From Acanthosepion pharaonis (Eukaryota; Mollusca; Cephalopoda; Sepiida; Sepiidae): a stretch of DNA of 64,000 nt. The position numbers were made by a program, and so were the translations under genes. Location: positions 598,501-662,500 of the forward strand of contig CAHIKZ030000389.1 in NCBI GenBank assembly GCA_903632075.3. Direction: 5' to 3'. Positions 59,055-62,900 of the stretch are shown in pieces. Below the pieces are notes generated by a model. It searched no databases, had not been told where the DNA came from, and saw only the letters and a list, made by a program, of their open reading frames with translations. Position 1 is the stretch's first letter, and each line of letters begins with the position of its first letter.

Positions 59055-59985
59055 GAACTCTTCCATCATCTTCAACATAAGAGGGTTCAAATATTCAGTT
59101 CAGAGAACTGAACAATCAGACTACCCGCACATAATTTGATTACAGTGATGAAGGCTTGCGCAGGATCATACACACTTTCTGAAAGAAAGTGTATACAGAG
59201 AACTGGTGCACTTAGTGTGGCAGGAGTTCCCCAAATAGTCATCCACTGGTTTTCAATTCAAAGCTGTTCTACACTGGGTGCCAACCAAGGTTAAAGAGCC
59301 TCTAATCTGTCCTTCAATTTAAGCCATAACTGGTGGGGAGAAGAGATCGAGTCATACATTTCCCTAAGAGATTATCATATAAGCGAATGTAGCAAACTCA
59401 TCTGTAATTCAAGATCTGCTCTCTGATTGCCCATTCTAAGCCACTATCCATTATTCCGCTTGCACATCTGTGCAAAAAAAAAAAAAAAATTCTTGGTCAA
59501 GTCAAGAAATCCTTCAAAATCATTTGGAGTTTGGGCATTTGGCCAGATGTTGGGAAGTGGGTTGGGCCAAAATCTTTCCGACACCTTGTGTGTGTGTTTG
59601 TGTGTGTGTATATATATATATGATAGGTTATATTTATGGGTAAAAGTGCTCAATCCCAGGAATAGAGCATGTGTAAGTATATAAGTGGACACTGATGTCA
59701 ACAATGATTGGTGACAGTCTGTTTCATGCAATCTTCTGGCCTGAAATATAACTTCTTATTTGATCAAAATTTATGAAAGGCAAGAAAACAAAATAGAAAA
59801 AAAGATGATAGTTGAATCAAATTTGATTTTGTGGTTTCCTTACCTTCTCTTGACATGCCAACTGCAAAGCATTTCTTAAGACGACAATACTGGCAGCTAT
59901 TTCTGGTGAATGGAGTAATTTCACATTTCTCTTCATTTGCACACTTGTGCGACATACCTTGGGTAATGCAACGACGAAAGAAACC
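2953..59985 (-). CDS. NR1-subfamily nuclear hormone receptor (partial; 7 exons, 3' complete)
   Basis: Ligand-regulated or orphan transcription factor of the nuclear receptor superfamily, acting in the nucleus on DNA half-sites. The joined coding sequence (59985-59844, 10872-9695, 9163-9058, 6560-6419, 5910-5780, 4839-4747, 3113-2953) is 1,953 nt and stays open for 650 codons. I checked every boundary: all introns are GT-AG and phases agree. Residues 1-47 are zinc finger 2 of the DBD, 48-60 the C-terminal extension (SRLGRRPKRLKE), about 95-400 a low-complexity hinge, and about 401-650 the LBD. The LBD has the NR1 helix-1 pattern AHxxTC, the helix 3-5 signature (DQxxLIKxGTFEVMLxRF) and a terminal AF-2 helix LHKEVF (641-646). 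The LBD resembles Rev-erb/E75/E78/ROR receptors, but the finger (CEITPFTRNSCQYCRLKKC) is not typical of any named group I can place. The exon with zinc finger 1 was not found between 59986 and 64000, so the 5' end is missing. Family certain; group uncertain. Confidence 0.93.
3114..4746 (-). other. intron (helix 9 to last exon), 1,633 bp
   Basis: Intron bounded by GTAAGT (minus strand, at 4746) and TTCCAG (at 3114-3115). It holds a decayed Tc1/mariner-type transposase relic, annotated separately, an A run of about 22 bases at 3123-3146 close to the acceptor, and a C run near 4240-4248. Confidence 0.9.
3700..4010 (+). pseudogene. Tc1/mariner-like transposase relic
   Basis: Reading the plus strand in one frame gives DNA at 3723-3731, then 23 codons later SPDMNPIKHL at 3801-3830, followed by a stop and DRVE. 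A DNA motif followed by SPDxNPIEHxWD is the signature of the second and third catalytic regions of Tc1-like transposases (DDE family). The third acidic residue is changed (IKHL for IEHL) and stops interrupt the frame at 3831 and after. It sits antisense inside a receptor intron and is dead. Confidence 0.7.
4747..4839 (-). CDS. NR exon: LBD helix 9
   Basis: 93-bp exon (residues 567-598 by junction codons). Acceptor TACTTTGCAG|AT; donor CATGAGG|GTAAGTT. It encodes RQNLSGVKAISKIQGLFLQA and LYNKIKHTHE. The element Q-x-L-x-x-AL-x-x-x-I is LBD helix 9 of NR1 receptors. It enters with two bases completing an Asp codon and leaves in phase 1, matching the last exon. Confidence 0.93.
4840..5779 (-). 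other. intron (helix 8 to helix 9), 940 bp
   Basis: Intron between donor GTAACA at 5779 and acceptor TTGCAG at 4840-4841. AT-rich sequence with scattered homopolymers. I see no gene or repeat family in it. Confidence 0.9.
5780..5910 (-). CDS. NR exon: LBD helices 7-8
   Basis: 131-bp exon (end of codon 523 to the first base of codon 567). Acceptor ATTCATCCAG|A; donor ATGTCCAG|GTAACA. It encodes FSMAETFNPLKLTDGEIGLF and then TSVLIICP. The pattern L-x-L-T-x-x-E-[IL]-x-L-[FY]-x-[AS] is the helix 7-8 block common to nuclear receptors; Rev-erb and E75 carry very similar text at this point. The codon across the next junction is GAT (Asp), not Gly as unspliced reading suggests. Confidence 0.94.
5911..6418 (-). 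other. intron (helix 6 to helix 7), 508 bp
   Basis: Intron between donor GTAAAG at 6418 and acceptor ATCCAG at 5911-5912. AT-rich with T runs at 6120-6140 and 6370-6380; nothing else recognised. Confidence 0.9.
6419..6560 (-). CDS. NR exon: LBD signature, helices 4-6
   Basis: 142-bp exon (residues 476-522 plus two bases). Acceptor CTTCCCAAG|G; donor GCCCCAG|GTAAAG. It encodes GFSEIDQEDQIKLIKQGTFE and MLARFCMLVN, the classic nuclear receptor LBD signature: a DQ pair followed by a Leu/Ile-Lys helix and the TFEVML segment shared with Rev-erb and related NR1 receptors. The lysines here are where the coactivator charge clamp is usually built. The final part (YTMFDPDMKMQCPR) corresponds to the beta turn and helix 6. 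Confidence 0.95.
6561..9057 (-). other. intron (helix 3 to LBD signature exon), 2,497 bp
   Basis: Intron between donor GTAAGA at 9057 and acceptor CCCAAG at 6561-6562. It contains the long foldback at 7690-8288 (separate entry). The rest is AT-rich and unassigned. Confidence 0.9.
7690..8288. repeat. long imperfect inverted repeat (foldback), about 600 bp
   Basis: The left arm (about 7690-7879) is the reverse complement, with mismatches and small gaps, of the right arm (about 8107-8288). Matching landmarks: TGTCAAAAG at 7690 and CTTTTGACA at the right end; AACTACCTTCACT and its complement; AAACCTAAACATATGA and its complement; CTTGAGAATTGACAA and its complement; ATAAACACTATTTATT and its complement near the loop. 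The loop is about 230 bases. It lies within a transcribed intron, so the pre-mRNA can form a long duplex. It may be a MITE-type element or an inverted duplication; I see no transposase. Confidence 0.8.
9058..9163 (-). CDS. NR exon: LBD helices 2-3
   Basis: 106-bp exon (residues 441-475 plus the first base of codon 476). Acceptor TTTTTCAG|TCT; donor CCCAG|GTAAGAATG. It encodes a stretch ending NMVPEITNVVKFCKRLPG. This is LBD helix 3, which lines the ligand pocket and feeds directly into the nuclear receptor signature in the next exon. The exon enters in phase 0 and leaves in phase 1, matching both neighbours. Confidence 0.94.
9164..9694 (-). other. intron (hinge exon to helix 3 exon), 531 bp
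   Basis: Intron between donor GTAAGG at 9694 and acceptor TTTCAG at 9164-9165. T- and A-rich with no feature of its own. Open frame from the upstream exon continues about 54 codons into it, which could mimic a longer exon. Confidence 0.9.
9695..10872 (-). CDS. NR exon: DBD C-terminal extension, hinge and LBD helix 1
   Basis: Very large 1,178-bp exon (residues 48-440). The acceptor is a clean pyrimidine tract ending CGTTTAG at 10873-10874; the donor is ACTGCG|GTAAGG at 9694. It opens with SRLGRRPKRLKE (the basic extension that contacts the minor groove). A conserved-looking helical stretch follows (MADLQKLIQ ... LMQAFLAAAQASF), then about 300 residues rich in Ala, Thr, Asn, Ser and Pro, with an Ala/Thr block coded by CAG/CTG-like triplets around 10550-10615. 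It ends with LBD helix 1 (LIEQVTVTIVEAHMMTC). Two sumoylation-consensus sites (MKTE at residues 243-246, IKAE at 362-365) lie in the hinge. Reading past the donor would give only a low-quality Phe/Lys-rich tail, so the splice is preferred. Confidence 0.95.
10550..10620 (-). repeat. coding triplet repeats (Ala/Thr tract)
   Basis: Imperfect CAG/CTG-type and GTG-type triplets (plus-strand text such as tgcagcagcagcagcagtag and gtggtggtggtggttgtggt) encode an Ala-rich then Thr-rich block at about residues 133-155 of the partial receptor. Such tracts are prone to length variation. Confidence 0.75.
10996..11059. repeat. perfect 64-bp palindrome, no loop
   Basis: The left arm 10996-11027 and the right arm 11028-11059 are exact reverse complements over all 32 bases, meeting at ttta|taaa with no spacer. 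The match breaks at 10995/11060. In the transcript this hairpin lies 122 bases upstream of the acceptor of the hinge exon. No flanking transposon signature is visible. Confidence 0.97.
12658..12743. repeat. small inverted-repeat element, 86 bp
   Basis: GTGCTGAAAAGTTCCC at 12658-12673 and its exact reverse complement at 12728-12743, separated by 54 bases. A diverged relative lies at about 38365-38465 (shared text AAAATCTGAC and CAGGCTG.GAACTTTTC), and partial relatives at 28498-28515, 29447-29492 and 59500-59585. This is a dispersed short non-autonomous family. Confidence 0.7.
15028..15126. repeat. small foldback, 99 bp
   Basis: AAATTCTGTTGC at 15028-15039 and its exact complement GCAACAGAATTT at 15115-15126 enclose 75 bases of AT-rich sequence. 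Possibly a MITE-like remnant. Confidence 0.45.
15374..15445 (+). repeat. tRNA-like sequence, probable SINE head
   Basis: TCGCTTAGTGAATAG at 15377-15391 fits an RNA polymerase III A box, and GGGTTGAATCCC at 15420-15431 fits a B box, about 32 bases apart as in tRNA genes. There is no clean acceptor stem or cloverleaf, so this is read as a decayed tRNA-derived SINE rather than a functional tRNA. Confidence 0.5.
16836..16878. repeat. (TA)n microsatellite
   Basis: About 20 TA units ending in TGTGTG. Confidence 0.95.
23035..23057. repeat. (GTAG)n microsatellite
   Basis: Five to six GTAG/GGTA units next to GATA units. Confidence 0.9.
25300..25803. repeat. large foldback element, about 500 bp, with 48-base loop
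   Basis: Left arm about 25300-25531, right arm about 25579-25803, reverse complementary with mismatches along nearly the whole length. Landmarks: CCTTTATTTATTCTA and its complement at about 25681; TAGATTCTCCTCATTCCACT and its complement at about 25645; CACTGTCCA; TACTGCTCA; TGCTTGCC. The loop is about 25532-25578. The outer parts of both arms carry a CACCTGATGAAGGC / CACTTGATAAAGGG motif in outward orientation. It lies within the giant intron, so it is transcribed as a hairpin. Confidence 0.85.
25734..25757 (+). ncRNA. decayed hammerhead-ribozyme-like core
   Basis: CTGATGA at 25734-25740, then a potential short stem GGC (25742-25744) and GCC (25749-25751) closing a TGGA loop, then AAAACG. 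A hammerhead core would read CTGATGA-stem-GAAACG, so one key base (G of GAAA) is replaced. Short hammerheads of this kind are known from the ends of Penelope-like elements. Related but more decayed text lies on the minus strand at 25367-25376 and at about 56130-56165. I judge this copy inactive. Confidence 0.35.
27486..27513. repeat. (TA)n microsatellite
   Basis: About 14 TA units in the giant intron. Confidence 0.95.
27691..27921 (+). CDS. unassigned 76-codon open frame
   Basis: Open frame from ATG at 27691 (or ATG at 27721) to TGA at 27919. The composition is protein-like (mixed, Lys/Arg/Asn-rich, no homopolymer runs), ending FLRKRLASGRHTVLLTDV then KNTMDKYM. I do not recognise a family. 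It stops exactly where a decayed LINE tail begins (27918) and is probably another fragment of a mobile element. It has no visible splice context. Confidence 0.25.
   Translation: MTKITCSGVKMSAPKPNPTSNMTMQSIKTQENIVRNKEKHVELQYRMLDNFLRKRLASGRHTVLLTDVKNTMDKYM
27918..28220 (+). mobile_element. LINE 3'-end fragment (reverse-transcriptase C-terminus)
   Basis: One plus-strand frame reads SNKEVL, then TIKKRLVKFLGCIMRKESLE and NLTVTG, interrupted by stops. A shifted frame near the end reads KAMITHV. This is the C-terminal text found behind the reverse transcriptase of many invertebrate LINEs (LGHIMRKxGLENLxxTG ... WRAMIxHVL). The upstream reverse transcriptase is absent, as expected for a 5'-truncated insertion. 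A second copy of the same tail is at 61505-61735. Confidence 0.75.
28455..28493. repeat. (TA)n(TG)n microsatellite
   Basis: Alternating TA then TG dinucleotides, followed at once by the text ACAAAAGTTCCCAGCC, which resembles the end of the 12658-type element. Confidence 0.95.
31353..31380. repeat. (GT)n microsatellite
   Basis: About 13 GT units, interrupted only at the edges. Confidence 0.95.
31468..31615. repeat. MITE-like inverted-repeat element, 148 bp
   Basis: A 25-base terminal arm at 31468-31492 (nine T, then CTAAACAGTGTGAATT) and its exact reverse complement at 31591-31615. The 98-base interior contains GGTTCAAACCC (31548-31558), which matches a polymerase III B box, but no A box at a suitable distance. 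Confidence 0.7.
31702..31752. repeat. (TA)n microsatellite
   Basis: About 25 uninterrupted TA units. Confidence 0.97.
35898..35936. repeat. 39-base A homopolymer
   Basis: Uninterrupted A tract, the longest homopolymer in the window. It could be the tail of a retroposed sequence on the plus strand, but I recognise nothing upstream of it. Confidence 0.9.
36187..36223. repeat. (TA)n microsatellite
   Basis: About 18 uninterrupted TA units. Confidence 0.95.
36836..37060 (+). mobile_element. LINE-type retroelement fragment (C-terminal region)
   Basis: Open frame reading TVIPVVVIALGAIQKCLEIK and later TIQTTTLLKSMRILRKILEY. The pattern VIPVVxGALGxxxKxL ... QKTxLLxxxRILRKxL is the region downstream of the reverse transcriptase in a common invertebrate LINE group. 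The copy has neither reverse transcriptase nor endonuclease. A tRNA-like A/B-box pair follows directly (37055-37100). Confidence 0.65.
37055..37101 (+). repeat. weak tRNA-like (SINE) head
   Basis: AGTATAATGGTTA at 37055-37066 resembles an A box and GTTCAATCCTC at 37090-37100 a B box. No convincing cloverleaf. It abuts the LINE fragment ending at 37060. Confidence 0.3.
37376..37500 (+). mobile_element. LINE-type retroelement fragment (internal region)
   Basis: Plus-strand frame RERDKPVNHISECSKLNIKA, then a stop, then ILWDFKIQTE. HIxSECSKLA and KILWDFxIQTD are successive blocks of the same LINE family as 36836-37060. In the intact protein they come before the VIPVV block, so the order is inverted here. 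Confidence 0.6.
38365..38465. repeat. second copy of the 12658-type inverted-repeat element
   Basis: Begins GTTCTGAAAGG and ends CAGGCTGAGAACTTTTCTGAAC, with a core AAAATCTGACCAAAT close to the core of the 12658-12743 copy. The arms are more diverged here. Coordinates are approximate. Confidence 0.55.
38933..38959. repeat. (CA)n microsatellite
   Basis: About 13 CA units. Confidence 0.95.
40222..40252. repeat. (AC)n microsatellite
   Basis: About 15 AC units followed by an A run. A (GT)n tract at 40039-40058 lies nearby. Confidence 0.95.
41385..42260 (-). pseudogene. Gypsy RNase H end and truncated integrase
   Basis: Frame 41817-42260 holds ANRLLRWGTILLNYNF and HADGLSRL, the end of Gypsy RNase H and tether. 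After a frame slip near 41817 comes integrase: FHRGHLG and CKGC (HHCC zinc site), IHADYAGPI (first catalytic Asp) and LVTDNGMQFTS (second Asp). Similarity stops at YHPRSNG, just before the third catalytic residue (Glu in NGQAE), and unrelated AT-rich sequence follows. The integrase C-terminus and 3' LTR are gone. Confidence 0.85.
42270..42860 (-). pseudogene. Gypsy reverse transcriptase remnant
   Basis: Minus-strand reading gives KWDTPTVYVKKKSGEIRVCA, YFSIIDLSEAYLQIPV, RLPFGIKVAPAVFQQTMD and YLDDILI, the successive RT motifs including the catalytic YLDD and the DLxxAY box. A stop replaces the residue before RLPFG, and small indels break the frame. After KYLGHIIDQEGKCPD the connection domain and most of RNase H are missing, and the sequence resumes at GLPVYMANRLLRWG. 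Confidence 0.85.
43053..43345 (-). pseudogene. Gypsy aspartic protease remnant
   Basis: Minus-strand reading gives VTLQLDSDSDLIIINLQT, then a stop, then a frame from 43238 with GRKITNVTFNGMTKKLKMYV. Retroviral-type proteases have LxLDSGSDxxII here. The catalytic Asp is present, but the Gly of DSG is replaced by Asp, so this copy would be inactive even without the stop. Confidence 0.7.
43430..43525 (-). pseudogene. Gypsy CCHC zinc knuckles
   Basis: Minus-strand reading gives YRCGSWHWVKDC, then CLSCKKIGHKSSHC. The second is a complete C-x2-C-x4-H-x4-C nucleocapsid knuckle. The first has lost its leading Cys (Tyr in its place). This lies between gag and protease, as expected for a gag-pol element. 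Confidence 0.75.
43675..44420 (-). pseudogene. Gypsy gag, frameshifted
   Basis: Starts at MEDFKSTIMELIKVQFEQQQ (ATG at 44418-44420; an in-frame ATG also lies at 44483) and continues after a frame break as the 206-codon frame 43675-44295. That frame includes YAPNEDKTFANYFRRYEDLY and VRLLLRKLGTGEYTKF, typical Gypsy gag text. The break is explained by a 41-bp tandem duplication (44294-44334 and 44335-44375), which repeats QQQRYxQKHLEM. Without the duplication the two frames join. Function in the parent element: capsid protein of the virus-like particle. Confidence 0.85.
44550..44857 (-). repeat. five-fold repeated LTR-end/primer-site motif in the Gypsy leader
   Basis: Variants of CATAACAGTGGCGACGA (minus strand) occur at 44842-44857, 44768-44783, 44701-44716, 44635-44649 and 44550-44566. 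Each copy spans the end of an LTR (AACA) and a primer-binding site beginning TGG. Longer similarity between copies (GGACATA followed by a T run, then GCCATC or GCTATC) shows a tandemly duplicated leader segment with units of about 65-85 bases. Confidence 0.65.
44851..44918 (-). repeat. 5' LTR remnant of the Gypsy element (68 bp)
   Basis: On the minus strand it starts TGTTATGGGACC and ends GGACCATAACA, so it has the TG...CA ends and short inverted termini of an LTR. Its 44918 edge meets Penelope-like coding sequence directly; its 44851 edge meets the primer-site motif. At 68 bp it is far shorter than a usual Gypsy LTR, so an internal deletion is likely. Confidence 0.55.
44919..45720 (-). mobile_element. 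Penelope-like element reverse transcriptase fragment
   Basis: Minus-strand reading gives RQMLEKAKPLKSNITKLERL, IIILSADNSNMTVVMDTLEY and, after stops, RNSAHFMEIIKDAPIQ, GLAMGLPLSPAMANIYMEYF and YVDGTFILWSHQKKVQLLLD. These match the order of the Penelope-like RT (NExIVILxADKGNxTVVM ... MGSPLSPxLANIYMEYF ... YVDDTFILW). The segment with the first catalytic Asp (FDVVSLFT) is deleted, the YVDD box is YVDG, and stops are present. The copy ends at KTSVY, exactly at the Gypsy LTR edge (44918), and the GIY-YIG endonuclease is absent. Confidence 0.85.
45859..45920. repeat. 62-bp dispersed repeat, copy 1
   Basis: By eye about 90% identical to 56628-56689, sharing a perfect core CAGAAATATAGACAGATATT. 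It lies about 140 bases beyond the recognisable Penelope-like fragment. Confidence 0.75.
46290..47700 (+). mobile_element. non-LTR retrotransposon (jockey/CR1-type) fragment
   Basis: Frame 46302-46532 reads SSRSTADVLIVITHRIIEVL and TLDISKAFDQMWHTKLLHNL, the RT motifs around the first catalytic Asp. Broken frames after it give GKNWLVTFNTSKTKLVLFHH (about 46767-46830), LYFYKRQIRP (about 47162-47195) and LLCCYFHGKYSDKLHYLV (about 47338-47390), which follow the RT in jockey-like elements. The FADD-box region is decayed and about 46880-47150 is not recognisable. Multiple stops: dead. Confidence 0.8.
48143..48202. repeat. (CT)n(TA)n compound microsatellite
   Basis: About 8 CT units followed by about 21 TA units, then a T run. 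Confidence 0.95.
48656..48720. repeat. (GA)n/(TA)n microsatellite
   Basis: GA units, an AAAG-rich stretch, TA units and GAGA within 65 bases. Confidence 0.85.
49270..49307. repeat. (GGT)n minisatellite
   Basis: Imperfect GGT/GTG triplets on the plus strand; His- or Gly-rich open frames here are artefacts of the repeat. Confidence 0.85.
52594..52619. repeat. (TTA)n microsatellite
   Basis: About eight TTA triplets. Confidence 0.9.
55107..55157. repeat. (CT)n(TA)n(CA)n compound microsatellite
   Basis: CT, TA and CA dinucleotides in succession, like the compound tract at 48143-48202. Confidence 0.9.
56096..56655. repeat. compound inverted repeat with nested arms
   Basis: Inner arms 56158-56180 and 56320-56342 are exact reverse complements (23 bases, containing CAGGTGACTGGAATTTC). 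Outer arms 56096-56141 and about 56609-56652 match in inverted orientation (GTTGTCCTCATCTTT and its complement) with a few differences. The minus-strand text CACCTGAAGAAGGCTGGAGC at about 56145-56166 resembles the CACCTGATGAAGGCTGGAGC of the 25300-25803 foldback, so the two belong to one family. Confidence 0.75.
56365..56600 (-). mobile_element. LINE 3'-end fragment
   Basis: Minus-strand frame reads NSLCKTFTQGTVEGGHRRGC, then QQK. LCKTILQGTxEGGRRRGRQxK is the C-terminal basic motif behind the reverse transcriptase of several invertebrate LINEs. The rest of the frame to 56365 is decayed, and the 62-bp dispersed repeat (56628-56689) lies just upstream. Confidence 0.55.
56628..56689. repeat. 62-bp dispersed repeat, copy 2
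   Basis: Counterpart of 45859-45920 in the same orientation. A third, partial copy lies inverted at 56096-56141. Confidence 0.75.
58535..58598. repeat. (TA)n(GT)n microsatellite
   Basis: About 25 TA units followed by six GT units. Confidence 0.97.
59362..59400 (+). mobile_element. short LINE fragment (HISECSKL block)
   Basis: Plus-strand reading RDYHISECSKL matches the same block at 37376-37440, with nearly identical nucleotides (GAATGTAGCAAACT in both). Only this block is recognisable. Confidence 0.4.
59844..59985 (-). CDS. NR exon: second zinc finger of the DNA-binding domain
   Basis: 142-bp exon, entered in phase 0 from an acceptor ending TTTTCAG and leaving after one base of a codon at CAAGAGAAG|GTAAGG. 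It encodes GFFRR at the exact point where nuclear receptor genes are usually split between the two zinc fingers. Zinc finger 2 follows with its four cysteines in C-x5-C-x9-C-x2-C spacing and the recognition text CQYCRLKKC, then VGMSRE. The five-residue D-box (ANEEK between the first two cysteines) is the normal length for dimerising receptors. The exon is isolated: the next coding exon is about 49 kb downstream. Confidence 0.95.
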
Positions 59986-62900
59986 CTGAAAATTAAGAAG
60001 TCTTCATATAAATAAGTAGATAAAGAATAATCATCTTAAACAAAGAAAGAAACAATGATTTCCTAAAAAGAACAATAGACAAAATCATATTAAAATATAT
60101 ATTACACTATTCATTAACGTTTGCTTGCAGACCAAACATTCAGAAACGCTGGTGGGGAGGAGAGGATGATTTTGACATCACCTAATCTAAAATGTTCTTC
60201 TTATAAGTCTCTCTATATTTATGCGTCTCTAATGTAGCTTTTCAGTGAATTTTACATGCAGACATAATTTAATAAGGGAAATTTTTGTTTTGTTTTCAAT
60301 GTAAACATTTCAAGGCATTAAAGTCAAGATTGAATTCTGTCTTTAATTAGAGAATAACCCCACATAATCTTCAAATAAACACAAGTCTCATGTCTGTAGT
60401 TCACTTATTGAGTTTCTATCAGTACAAACAACTTTTTTTCTTGTTAACAGATATTTTCAACACCCAAAGTGTCTGATAAAGATGTTCTCAGAACATACAA
60501 GAAAAAAAAATTTACAACACATCAAAAGTCTGTGTGAAAATTGGCAGAATACCTCACTGCACTTGGTTTTACATTTTACTTTTCAAAATTATATATATAT
60601 ATATATATATAGTAACAGTGGTTCTTTTCAGTGTAATCATCAGATCTCAAAATTTATTTGAATTTTTTTTTTTTTTTATCACAGCCTTTTTTATTATAAG
60701 CAGGTGGGAGGACAAAAAAAAATCTACTATAGTTACTACTTTTCAAGAAATGGCTATTTTGAATGTTAGAAAGTTATTTTGGAAAAACTTAAATTTTTAT
60801 TGTAGCTGCTGATGTTGGTTTTGTGCTAATGTTTTTCAGAAAGGCATGAATCCACTCTTTTCACATTCTGTCTAATGACCAGTCATTTTTTATGTTTTCT
60901 TAGCAAGAATGCTTAAGAAAAGGAACATGAGAATCATATTGTAGAAGCCTTCCTTGCTATAATTATTTGAATAGCTGATCCATTTAAGTGACATCTGCCC
61001 AAAGGAACTCTGAATTTTCTTAGGCAAATGTACAACAAAAGATATTTTTTATAATTCCGGCCTGAGTAATTAACATCCCAACAGTTGTTTAGTGTGGGTT
61101 AGTGACCTAATTATTATTCTTACTGTTGCCCCATTTCAGGTATGAATGGAAAAGGGGCAGGGGTGGTAAATAAGATACCTTTTTTTTTCTTTATAGTTTT
61201 TTGTGATGTGTCCTATAGAAATTAAAAAAAAAAAAAAAAAAGGATGTCAAATATGGGTGGTTGGATGAAACCTCAAAGCAACACATTTGACATAAGCTAT
61301 GTCCACATTTCAGAGGCAATAGCAAGGACTTCAGCTGAAAGAGTAAATAAATAAATCAAAAGAACAAATATGCAAATGATTTTTTTAAACATGGGATATT
61401 CTATGGTTTGATATTATAGAGTTGTCAACTGATTTGCCACCATTTGTTTTTTTTTTTTTTTTTTTTTTTGTTTGTTTTACAGAAAATAAAAAGGGCACTT
61501 ATACTTAACAGAAAGAGTTGGAATTTCTAGGTCACATAAAGAGGAAAGTGGGCTTAGAAAATGTGATATTCACAGGACATATGAAAAGCAAGAGGGACAA
61601 AGAAAAGCATCGGGTAACCCCTGCCTAACAGGCTTGGGTTTAATGGTTGGCAAAACAGGGATAGTTAAAAAAGACAGGAAATAGTGGAGAGCCATGATCA
61701 CTCATGTCCTGAAGGGATGTGACACATAGAAGAAGCAGTATTGGTTGAATATTTGACAGGTGTTAGGAAGATATCCCCACCTACCTTTTTCCATAGTCGT
61801 CTGATTGAGACACATTATGGTAATCCCTGTCCCCCAAAAGAATGTAATCCAAACAACTCAAGAAATTTTAAATTGTGAAGGAAAGACAAAAAGTATTTGA
61901 AAAAATAAAATCCTGCATAATGATAATGGCTTATGTGGTTGATATGATGACAGTGACAAAACATGACAAGTCCCTCTGATACAGCTTAAAAAGCTACCCC
62001 CCCCCCACCGCCCAACCTACAAATAAATAAATAAATAAATTTCTACACAATTTGCTGGTGGAAGAAGAGGTCATTTAAAAACTGTTGTGATAAAAAAACA
62101 AGGAAAAGCGACTTGCCAGAAATAAAATGATTTAATGGAATTTTCTCAGTCTGCATTGCTTCTTGAGTTGCCAATTCAAATATTTATCATCAGGTTTCTC
62201 TTTGTAATTTTCTAACTTTTCTCAGATGTTAAATATATAACTTAAGATTACAAGTGTGTTGGGCTATCCAATGAAGATTAAACCATACTTGGTAATTGTT
62301 AATCAGTTAAATAAAAAGATAACATAAATCACTTCTACAGTTAAGTTCATTATTATTATTATTATTTAAATTTATTATTTTGCACAAAGATTTTTTAATG
62401 TCATTTCATACCTGGAATTGTTTCTTTTTTCTTAATTATATTCTTTCTTATAAAGACCAAATATCAATTTAGGATGGATTTTGTTTTTTATTAAGACATT
62501 CACTAAAATTAATCTGGATATTTCATATATTCAATGAGATTTGTGGATTATTGTCATCCGCACTTCCAAACATTTGGGTTGAGCTATTCTTTATTCTTCT
62601 TCAACATTTTTGTACCATACTGAGTTTGTAGCTGATCCATTTGCTTGTGCTGAATTATGGGATGTCTGTGACTCAGATCATCATAACTGATAAACTTGAC
62701 AAATAAAAATTTCACTTGACACACAACAAAAGAACTGGCTGAAATAAAATTAAAAAAATGTCTATTTAAATTTCATTTTATTAAGAGTTAAAATGAAAAG
62801 TTTTCATTATAAACATGTGCACAATTTTTCTGAATAGATTTTTATAAAATAGTGAACAAGAGTTGTGGATTTATTTAATGGCTGACCTTTTTAATATTTC

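Larger units (their letters stand above)
10873..59843 (-). other. giant intron inside the receptor gene, 48,971 bp
   Basis: Bounded by donor GTAAGG (minus strand, 59843) and acceptor GTTTAG (10873-10874). It separates the second zinc finger from its own C-terminal extension. It contains the nested Gypsy/Penelope block (41385-45720), several LINE tails, foldbacks, two tRNA-like SINE heads and many microsatellites, all listed separately. Between them (for example 11060-12600, 13000-15000, 16000-25200, 29000-31400, 32000-35800, 49900-55100, 57000-58500) I see only AT-rich sequence with homopolymers and no supported gene. Confidence 0.9.
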
